The notes beneath the pieces are model-generated. The model worked only from the letters and a program-made list of their open reading frames with translations, had not been told where the DNA came from and searched no databases. This document shows, piece by piece, positions 57,870 to 64,000 of a DNA stretch of 64,000 nucleotides. Made by a program: the position numbers and the translations under genes. The stretch is from Agromyces aureus (lineage in GTDB: Bacteria; Actinomycetota; Actinomycetes; Actinomycetales; Microbacteriaceae), in NCBI RefSeq assembly GCF_001660485.1, contig NZ_CP013979.1, positions 930,001 to 994,000 on the forward strand, given 5' to 3'. How positions within the stretch are numbered: the first letter of the stretch is position 1; each line of letters begins with the position of its first letter.

Positions 57870-58777
57870 GCCGTGGCAGCGGTGCCGACGCGGCGGCGGA
57901 AGCCGACGCCGATGCGTTCGTCGTGCACCGCAATCTGCTCTTCACGGTCGCGTACGAGATGCTCGGGTCCGCCGTCGACGCCGAAGACGTGCTGCAGGAG
58001 TCGTGGCTGCGCTGGAACGAGGTCGACCGTGCACAGGTGCGCGACCAGCGCGCCTACCTCGTGCGCATCGTCACGCGTCAGGCGCTGAACCAGATCCGCA
58101 CCCAGGCGAGACGTCGCGAGCAGTACGTCGGCGAGTGGCTGCCAGAGCCGCTGTTCACGAGTCCGGATGTCGCGGCCGACGTCGAGCTCGCCGAGAGCGT
58201 GTCGATCGCGATGCTGACCGTGCTCGAGACGCTGGGTCCGGCCGAACGCGCCGTGTTCGTGCTGCGCGAGGTGTTCGACGTTCCGTACGACGAGATCGCG
58301 GATGCCGTGGGCAAGACCCCGGCCGCGGTGCGCCAGATCGCGCATCGCGCCAAGGAGCACGTCGCGGCGAGGCGTCCGCGCGTCACCGTCGACCGGGCCG
58401 AGCAGGAGGAGGTCGTGGCGAGGTTCGCCGCCGCCGTGAACTCCGGCGACGTGCAGGCGCTCATGGACGTGCTCGCGCCCGACGTGGTCTCGGTCGCCGA
58501 TGGCGGCGGGCAGGTGCGCGGAGCCGCGGTGCGGCCCATCGTCGGCGCAGACAAGATCGCGCGCTACCTCGTCGGCGGCATCGCGAAGCTCGGGCTTCCG
58601 TTCGTCGTGCGGGTCGTCGACGTGAACGGCGAGCCCGGCATCCGTGCCGAGATCGCGGGGCAGCTCGCGGGCGCCGTGAGCGTGGTCGTCGAGGGCGGAC
58701 GCATCACGCGCATCTTCTCGTTCGCGAACCCGAGCAAGCTCGAATGGCTCGACGCGGGCTCCGTGCTCGAGCGGTAG
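57866..58777 (+). CDS. ECF41-group RNA polymerase sigma factor with SnoaL-like extension
   Basis: A 303-residue ECF sigma factor. Region 2 includes VDAEDVLQESWLRW and region 4 includes YDEIADAVGKTPAAVRQIAHRAKEHVAARR. The linker has WLPEPL at 91-96, and the C-terminal SnoaL-like domain has DGGG at 212-215 and NPSKL near the end. All three are marks of ECF41. The extension both limits and supports activity in place of an anti-sigma factor. It likely transcribes its own operon from the TGTCACA promoter upstream. Confidence 0.93.
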   Translation: MSRGSGADAAAEADADAFVVHRNLLFTVAYEMLGSAVDAEDVLQESWLRWNEVDRAQVRDQRAYLVRIVTRQALNQIRTQARRREQYVGEWLPEPLFTSPDVAADVELAESVSIAMLTVLETLGPAERAVFVLREVFDVPYDEIADAVGKTPAAVRQIAHRAKEHVAARRPRVTVDRAEQEEVVARFAAAVNSGDVQALMDVLAPDVVSVADGGGQVRGAAVRPIVGADKIARYLVGGIAKLGLPFVVRVVDVNGEPGIRAEIAGQLAGAVSVVVEGGRITRIFSFANPSKLEWLDAGSVLER

Positions 58778-58786
58778 CCGATCGAC

Positions 58787-59230
58787 TCAGTCGAGCGCGC
58801 GGTTCATCTGTTCGAGGACCCGCAGGGTGGCGCGGAGCTCGTCGGCGTCGGGTGCCGGCAGCGTCGTGCTGCGCGCCTCGGTGTAGAGCGCATCGCCGCG
58901 CCGCACGAGATCGGTGCCTGCCGCCGTAAGCCCGAGCGCCTTCTCGCGGCGGTTCTTCGCACTGGCCTCGGCGGTCATGAGGCCCGCGGCGACCGCCTGC
59001 TCGATCTGGCGGCTGACGGTGCCCTTCGTGAGGCCGAGGCGGTCGGCGATGGCCTGCTGGTTCAGCGGACCGGGGTGCGCGTCGACGACGCTCAGCACGA
59101 GGAACTGCGCGAGCGAGATGTCGAGTTCGCGGCGGAACAGGGCGTCGCCGGTGCGGTCGAGCAGCCCGGCCACACGGCGGATCAGGTACCAGAGCTGCGC
59201 CTGCTCGTCGGGGAGATCGACCGCGTCCAT
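58787..59230 (-). CDS. MarR-family regulator
   Basis: A 147-residue MarR protein: ISLAQFLVLSVVDAHPGPLNQQAIADRLGLTKGTVSRQIEQAVAAGLMTAEASAKNRREKALGLTAAG. The wing (NRREKALGLT) is conserved. It is divergent from a flavodoxin-fold reductase gene 93 bp away, with two related dyads between them. It probably derepresses that gene on contact with quinone-like or oxidant compounds. Confidence 0.92.
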   Translation of the reverse strand: MDAVDLPDEQAQLWYLIRRVAGLLDRTGDALFRRELDISLAQFLVLSVVDAHPGPLNQQAIADRLGLTKGTVSRQIEQAVAAGLMTAEASAKNRREKALGLTAAGTDLVRRGDALYTEARSTTLPAPDADELRATLRVLEQMNRALD

Positions 59231-59265
59231 GCCGTGAGTCTAGTCGTTTCGTTTGACAGGCTACT

Positions 59266-59294
59266 GTTGCACATGCAACCGTTGAACAAGCAAC
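59266..59294. promoter_or_regulatory. Tandem MarR operator sites GTTG-M-ACA-W-GCAAC
   Basis: GTTGCACATGCAAC (59266-59279) and GTTGAACAAGCAAC (59281-59294) differ at two bases and repeat every 15 bp. A TTGACA element lies just before them at 59253-59258, so they would block the reductase promoter. Confidence 0.75.
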
Positions 59295-59322
59295 CCATCA
59301 TCACCAGGGCATAGGAGCAGCC

Positions 59323-59985
59323 ATGCGGATCATGTTCGTCTTCGACCACCCCTACACCCTCGACGCGTCCGATAACGTGCCGCACCGACGAAGCTTCACG
59401 GCCGCCGTCGCCGCTGCCGCCATCCGCGGCGCACGCCTGGCGGGCCACGAGATCGACCTCGTCGACCTCGCCGCCGACGGCTTCGACCCGGTCATGAGCC
59501 GCGACGACCTCGTCGCCTGGCGTCTGAAGTCCATGGTCGACCCCGTGGTCGTCGACTATCAGCGACGGCTGCTCGACGCAGATCACCTGGTGTTCGCCTT
59601 CCCCGTCTGGTGGGAGGCGATGCCTGCCGCGACCAAGGGCTTCCTCGACCGCGTGCTCACCAAGGGCGTCGTCTTCGAGGAGATCGCCGGCGCGAAGGGC
59701 AATCCCTTCCGCAACCTCATGCCGCGGCTCGGGGGCGTCACCGTGCTGTCGATCATGACCACGCCCGATGCGGCCTACCGCTGGTGGTTCCGCGACCCGC
59801 TCACGAAGATCCTGTTCAAGGGCACCTTCGGCAAGATCGGCGTGAAGAATCTGCGCTGGGTCAACTTTGCGTCCGTCACCGAGAAGACCCCCGAACAGCG
59901 CGAGCGGATGCTGCGCGAGACCGAAGCGCGCTTCGCCGCCCTCCGCCCGGTCGGCCGGCAGGAGCGGGCGCACGCCCGCGTGTGA
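59323..59985 (+). CDS. NAD(P)H-dependent flavodoxin-fold oxidoreductase (Flavodoxin_2)
   Basis: A 220-residue flavin reductase like MdaB/NQO: MRIMFVFDHPYTLDASDN, then LLDADHLVFAFPVWWEAMPAATKGFLDRVLTKGVVFEE (FMN/FAD site) and GGVTVLSIMTTPDAAYRWWFRDPL. It reduces quinones or nitro compounds with two electrons, avoiding radicals. AGGAG lies at a suitable distance before ATG 59323. It is the expected target of the divergent MarR protein. Confidence 0.9.
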   Translation: MRIMFVFDHPYTLDASDNVPHRRSFTAAVAAAAIRGARLAGHEIDLVDLAADGFDPVMSRDDLVAWRLKSMVDPVVVDYQRRLLDADHLVFAFPVWWEAMPAATKGFLDRVLTKGVVFEEIAGAKGNPFRNLMPRLGGVTVLSIMTTPDAAYRWWFRDPLTKILFKGTFGKIGVKNLRWVNFASVTEKTPEQRERMLRETEARFAALRPVGRQERAHARV

Positions 59986-60039
59986 GTCGGGACAGGCGCC
60001 TCGACTCGTGGCGCCCGGCGTGCACGGTCGACGGCGCGG

Positions 60040-63000
60040 CTACTCCGCGGTGGCGCGGGAGATGAGCGAGAAGAGTGTCGGTGCGTCGCTGACGGCGGGC
60101 CTCAGCTGGCCGCGAAGCGCGGCCTCGAGGCTGTCGATGCTGTACGACGACAGCGCCCATCCGAGGGGAGGCACGATCGTCGGCACGGTCTGCGGAGCGA
60201 CCGTGACCGAGAGCCCTGGGAACGTGTCGTCCATGGCATCGGTCTCGGTCGTCGCCCCCGGCGTCTGTGCGAAGGTCGCGCCGATGCGCTGCATCAATAC
60301 GGGGGCGGTCATCTGCTGCCCTTTCGCGGCGTTGCCCACGATCGGCACGAACGGCTCGGCCGAGACCTTCGCGACGTCTGCGGCGAGGTCGTACCCGGCG
60401 GAGTTCTTCACGTACACGAGGATCGGCACGAGTGGAGGCGTCGAGGCGCCGGTGCGGCCGGCATTGGCCTCACCGATCCGGTCGACGATGAGCGGCGCCA
60501 GATCGGCGACCGTGCCGAGTGCCGAACCTTCGGCGTAGCCGCCGTCGACGAGTTGCAGATCCTCGTCCCCGCATCCGTCGCTCGGTTCGAAGCGCGCCGC
60601 AGGCGTCACGGTCGGAAACCGGGCCGAGAGCATCGCGAGGCCCGCCCAGTCGAGATGCGCGAAGCACGACGCCGGCACCGGCAGGGCGCTCGGCATCTCG
60701 CCCGGCTCGGCACAGCCCCAGTCCGCACCGGTGGGATCTCCGTCGGGTGCGTCCGCGCCGGTCAACGGCATCGGGCCGATGAGCACCTTGCACTTGGTCC
60801 GGGCATCGGTCGAGTTGAAGACCGGCAGGCCGATCGCGGTCGACGTCCGCCAGTTCGGACGCAGGCTGAGGGCCTCGACATCGTCGATCCAACTCTGCTC
60901 GATGAGCGTGGCGCGGTCGGTCGCGGCGAAGTCGTCGGTCGAGGCCGGCATGCCGATGGTCGGGAGATGCACGCCGGTCTGGCCGACGATCTGGTCGCGC
61001 ACGAGCAGGCCGGCGAGGCCGACCCCGATCGTCTCCGGCGACGCGAGCCCATGGAGCAGGCACTGCACGCGGGTCGTCTCCGCAGCCCTCTGGTCGTCGT
61101 CGCAGACGGACGGCTCGAACTCGGCCGGCAGCCGTCCGGCCTGTTGCTGCAGGGCTGCCGTCACGGCCATTCCGACCGACCCGCCGCTCACGCCGCTGGA
61201 GACGAGCACGCTGTCCGCCAGGCAGGGGCTCTGGTCGGCCAACGTCTCGAAGACGCGGGCGGTCCAGTAAGCGGCCCGGATGCCGCCGCCCTCGGCAGCG
61301 ACGACGAGCGCCGGGCGAACGGATCGCCCGCCGACGGCCAGGGTGCACGCCGCCTTCTCGATGTCGTCCAGGCGGGCATCGAGCTGCGCCTCCACGGATG
61401 AAACGGCTTCAAACGGGGCCACCTGCACGCCGGTCGGCGTGCGCACGGCATGCAGCTGCGGATCATCCACGTCGGACGAGGCGAGTAAGACCATGGCGAT
61501 GAGCGGAATCGTGATCGCGAGCGTGAGCACCGGGGTTGCTCGCAGGTGCAGCCTGATGAAGATCGGGAGCGGCGGGTACTCCTGCACGGCGATCGTGAAC
61601 GAGCCGAGCACGACGCCCCAGAGCGTGAGCGCGAACACGGTCAGTGCGGGGGCGCCGATCGACTCGGCCCACCATCGCGGCGCCACCGCGATGTGCAAGA
61701 GGAGAAGCGCGGCAGCGCCGGTGAGCACGGCGAGCAGTGCCTGGTGGACCACCATCCGGTTCCGCACATCCAGGTCGAAGAGCGGGCTGAAACGGGCGAA
61801 GCGACCTGTCGCCCTCGGGCCGTGGATCGTGAGCAGGAGTGGGCTCATGAGCACGGTCAACCCGCCGAGCACCAGCGGCGGCACGGACCACGGTGTCGGC
61901 TCGATCGCGGCGAGCGCGATCTGCGCGGCGACCGGTCCGGCGAGGGATCGAACGAGACCGAGCCCGACGACGCCCACGATGAGCACGGCGATGAGGTCGC
62001 CGGTCAGCCAGGCGTACCGCGCGCGAAGCTCCTGGGTCTCGCGGGGATACCACCGATCGGGAGCCTTGATCGAGAAGAGCGAGGCCAGCACGACTGCGAC
62101 CGGAATGGCGAGGAACACCAGGGTCGACCATCGGATCGCGTTCCATCCTCCTACCGCGGCGAAGAACACCAAGCCGACGATCGGGGCGCCCCACCAGAGA
62201 TCCATCCAACCGATGCGGAAGACCGCCGGCACGTCGTAGTCCTGACGCTGGTGTTCGCCGCGTACGTCGTACGGTGCTCTCAGTCCTCGACTTCGCACTC
62301 CGCGGGAGTACGGCCGTGGATACGCGTAGACGCCGCGCAGGTTGAGTTCCGACTCGCGCAACACCTGGACAGGCGCCCGCGCCCGCATGCGTCCGAAGGT
62401 GAACGCGACCAGCGATGCGAGCAGCGTCGCAACGATCGCGGCCGCCGCATGCCCGAGTTGCGTACCGTCGGCCCACTGTCGCTGCAGGTCGGGGAGCTGG
62501 TCGAGGACGCCATCTGAGGGGATGCACGTCAGGGCGACGAGGAGCACGACGAGCACGACTGACAGGCGGTGCAACCAGATCGCACGGCCGATGCGACGCA
62601 GGGCCGCCAGCGCTCGCCGCCGGAAACTGAAGTCGATGAGCAGCGAGACCACCAGTGCGAGGAACATCGCCCACTTCACGGTCGAAACGGTGGCGAGGAG
62701 CCATGGCACCGTTGATGACACATCCAGTTCGTGGACCAGCGTGGCGGCGGCAGCCGTGAGCAGGGCGGCCTCGACCAGCTCCGCGATGACCAGCGCTTCG
62801 AGCAGCCGTCGCTTGGCGCGCTTCGCGTACGACGCGGAGATCGCGCGCAGGAAGAGCGCGACGTAGGCGACGATGAGCACGGCGTCGGCGAGCACCGCCA
62901 TGGCGATCCACCGGCCGACCGCCTGCCCGCTCGTCGTCGCGTTCCACACCGCCCAGGTCTCGTCACGGGCGGCGAACGCGAGCGGACCGATCGCCTTGCC

Positions 63001-63231
63001 GAGCGGCGCGCTTCGGCCTTCGGCATCGAGCGCGCCGGCGATCAGCCGATCGAGCTCCGCATGCACGATCATCGCGGCCAGCGCGACGAGCACGAGAAAC
63101 AGCAGCAGGGCGGCCGTCGGGCGCTTGGATCGGACCCAGCGTTCGATCCGTCCGACCGAGTCTTCGACGCGTTCGGCACCGCCGGTCTCGACCGCATCGG
63201 TCGCAGACGTCGTGCTGGGAGCGGTCGACAT
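60040..63231 (-). CDS. Large multi-pass membrane protein with C-terminal patatin-like lipase domain
   Basis: A 1063-residue protein. The first 600 residues have about 12 hydrophobic spans, from AALLLFLVLVALAAMIVH near residue 40 to LTLAITIPLIAMVLLAS near 595. The rest is patatin-like: the Gly-rich oxyanion loop AAEGGGIRA (about 647), the nucleophile in SSGVSGGSVG (about 680), and the dyad Asp in LVDGGYAEGSALG (about 895). Patatins act as serine lipases or phospholipases. The C-terminal half should be on one face of the membrane, but which face is unclear. GGAGGAGGG precedes ATG 63231. Function is unknown. The TetR gene upstream on the same strand may control it. Confidence 0.85.
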   Translation of the reverse strand: MSTAPSTTSATDAVETGGAERVEDSVGRIERWVRSKRPTAALLLFLVLVALAAMIVHAELDRLIAGALDAEGRSAPLGKAIGPLAFAARDETWAVWNATTSGQAVGRWIAMAVLADAVLIVAYVALFLRAISASYAKRAKRRLLEALVIAELVEAALLTAAAATLVHELDVSSTVPWLLATVSTVKWAMFLALVVSLLIDFSFRRRALAALRRIGRAIWLHRLSVVLVVLLVALTCIPSDGVLDQLPDLQRQWADGTQLGHAAAAIVATLLASLVAFTFGRMRARAPVQVLRESELNLRGVYAYPRPYSRGVRSRGLRAPYDVRGEHQRQDYDVPAVFRIGWMDLWWGAPIVGLVFFAAVGGWNAIRWSTLVFLAIPVAVVLASLFSIKAPDRWYPRETQELRARYAWLTGDLIAVLIVGVVGLGLVRSLAGPVAAQIALAAIEPTPWSVPPLVLGGLTVLMSPLLLTIHGPRATGRFARFSPLFDLDVRNRMVVHQALLAVLTGAAALLLLHIAVAPRWWAESIGAPALTVFALTLWGVVLGSFTIAVQEYPPLPIFIRLHLRATPVLTLAITIPLIAMVLLASSDVDDPQLHAVRTPTGVQVAPFEAVSSVEAQLDARLDDIEKAACTLAVGGRSVRPALVVAAEGGGIRAAYWTARVFETLADQSPCLADSVLVSSGVSGGSVGMAVTAALQQQAGRLPAEFEPSVCDDDQRAAETTRVQCLLHGLASPETIGVGLAGLLVRDQIVGQTGVHLPTIGMPASTDDFAATDRATLIEQSWIDDVEALSLRPNWRTSTAIGLPVFNSTDARTKCKVLIGPMPLTGADAPDGDPTGADWGCAEPGEMPSALPVPASCFAHLDWAGLAMLSARFPTVTPAARFEPSDGCGDEDLQLVDGGYAEGSALGTVADLAPLIVDRIGEANAGRTGASTPPLVPILVYVKNSAGYDLAADVAKVSAEPFVPIVGNAAKGQQMTAPVLMQRIGATFAQTPGATTETDAMDDTFPGLSVTVAPQTVPTIVPPLGWALSSYSIDSLEAALRGQLRPAVSDAPTLFSLISRATAE

Positions 63232-63392
63232 GGACCCTCCTCCGGTTCAGCTGCAGAATTCCGGATGTGCTGCCCGAATGCTATCGATGAGCATTCCTCT
63301 GTTTCGCCCTCCTGGAGGCCCCAGTTCGGGGCTCGGGCTGCCGGCTCCGAGTCGCAATCCGCTGCCGGGCGTCGCGCGAACCGCCGCGCCGC

Positions 63393-64000
63393 CTACCGGG
63401 TCGACGGAACGGCGTCGGCGAACACCAGCGTGCGCAGCAGCACCTCGAGCGAGGCCTGCACGCGCGCGTCGGTCCAGACGTCGGGGTCCTCGACGGCCTT
63501 GACCTCGTAGCCGCGGCAGTAGAGGTAGAGGATGTCGGCGATGTGCGCCGCCGTCTCGCGGTCGACGGATTCGCCGCCCGCCTCGACGTGGCCGGCGCCG
63601 TCGAGGAACTTGCCGTACGTGGCATCCGTGACGCTGCGCACGACCTCGTAGGCGCGCAGGTTGGCACCGCGCACGTCGGCGATGACCTCGATCCAGAGGC
63701 TGCGCAGCACGTTCTCCTCGGGGGAGGAGGTGCACATCCAGCGGCTCAGGGCGGCCAGGCGTTCGACGCCGACGAGGTCGCCGAGGTGCTCGAGCCGTTC
63801 GAGATCCCATTGGGTGCGGGCGTGGTCGAGCGCGTTGGCCATGAGGTGCGCGCGCGACGGCACGAAGTTCGTGATGTACGCCGTCGATCGCCCGAGGCGT
63901 TCGGCCACGGCCCGCAGCGTGACGGAGCGCGTGCCGCGTTCGCGTGCGACGTCCACCGTGGCGCGGGCGATGTCGGCGAGGCGTTCGTCGGGGTCGACGT
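63393..64000 (-). CDS. TetR-family regulator, 5' truncated by the window end
   Basis: The frame stays open to the last base on this strand and reads VDPDERLADIARATVDVARERGTRSVTLRAVAERLGRSTAYITNFVPSRAHLMANAL. This is a TetR helix-turn-helix whose first residues lie outside the window. The C-terminal ligand domain follows (SRWMCTSSPEENVLRSLWIEVIADVRGANLRAYEVVR). It ends in TAG, 161 bp before the membrane-patatin gene on the same strand, so it may regulate or be co-transcribed with that gene. Confidence 0.88.
   Translation of the reverse strand, partial: VDPDERLADIARATVDVARERGTRSVTLRAVAERLGRSTAYITNFVPSRAHLMANALDHARTQWDLERLEHLGDLVGVERLAALSRWMCTSSPEENVLRSLWIEVIADVRGANLRAYEVVRSVTDATYGKFLDGAGHVEAGGESVDRETAAHIADILYLYCRGYEVKAVEDPDVWTDARVQASLEVLLRTLVFADAVPSTR

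Overview
This window is chromosomal DNA of a high-GC actinobacterium, most likely a member of the Microbacteriaceae and close to Agromyces. The basis is the strong G/C preference at third codon positions, many GTG starts and ATGA/GTGA stop-start overlaps, and F420- and mycothiol-type enzyme families. Other pointers are an actinobacterial LAXTG wall anchor, a SufS-SufU pair, and a very abundant word GGATGCCG/CGGCATCC. Genus is inference. I see no rRNA, tRNA, CRISPR array, insertion sequence or prophage. Genes are densely packed and no gene-free stretch exceeds 300 bp; the longest (49.9-50.2 kb, 1.4-1.7 kb, 30.2-30.5 kb) hold hairpins, terminators or promoters and are described as features.

Layout. 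0-6.4 kb: a truncated transglutaminase-like protein, a CPBP membrane protease, a MarR regulator, a small resolvase-like protein lacking the catalytic motif, and a secreted M1 metallopeptidase. 6.4-9.5 kb: a sufS-sufU-ectB-like block on the minus strand. 9.7-20.2 kb: small enzymes and regulators, including a cupin/DUF4287 pair opposite a regulator and an ArsR-SRPBCC-SDR operon. Both of those regulators have a perfect dyad lying on their start codon. 20.3-25.0 kb: a cluster fitting oxidative, non-phosphorylated L-fucose (6-deoxysugar) degradation: dehydrogenase, lactonase, diketo-acid hydrolase, 2-keto-3-deoxy-acid dehydrogenase, mutarotase and an FCD-type GntR regulator. The dehydratase step is not in the window. 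25-30.2 kb: hydrolase, a YcaQ-like DNA glycosylase, an FAD oxidase and an ABC-F ATPase. 30.3-34.3 kb: a large secreted PL9-type pectate lyase with a LacI-type operator. 34.4-37.1 kb: a LuxR-type LAL regulator broken by one frameshift.

37.2-40.5 kb: two alpha/beta hydrolases, a metallo-beta-lactamase-fold protein and an acetyltransferase. 40.6-47.2 kb: a LacI-regulated sugar ABC importer (two permeases and a lipoprotein binding protein) followed by a GH35 beta-galactosidase. 47.2-52.3 kb: PPOX, VOC, GyrI-like, SRPBCC-ArsR and TetR-SDR modules separated by repeats and hairpins. 52.4-55.3 kb: a wall-anchored protein with three lamin-tail-like domains. 56.0-57.1 kb: two tandem, nearly identical 39-residue cationic hydrophobic peptides with strong ribosome binding sites, divergent from an XRE regulator. 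This is the best candidate for an undescribed system. 57.2-58.8 kb: an ECF41 sigma factor with its carboxymuconolactone-decarboxylase partner and a matching promoter. 58.8-60.0 kb: a MarR-flavodoxin-fold oxidoreductase pair. 60.0-63.2 kb: a large multi-pass membrane protein fused to a patatin-like lipase domain. The window ends in a truncated TetR gene.

The common theme is plant-polymer and sugar use (pectate lyase, galactosidase and importer, deoxysugar pathway). It is mixed with many small regulator-plus-enzyme modules, several of whose operators can be read directly as dyads.
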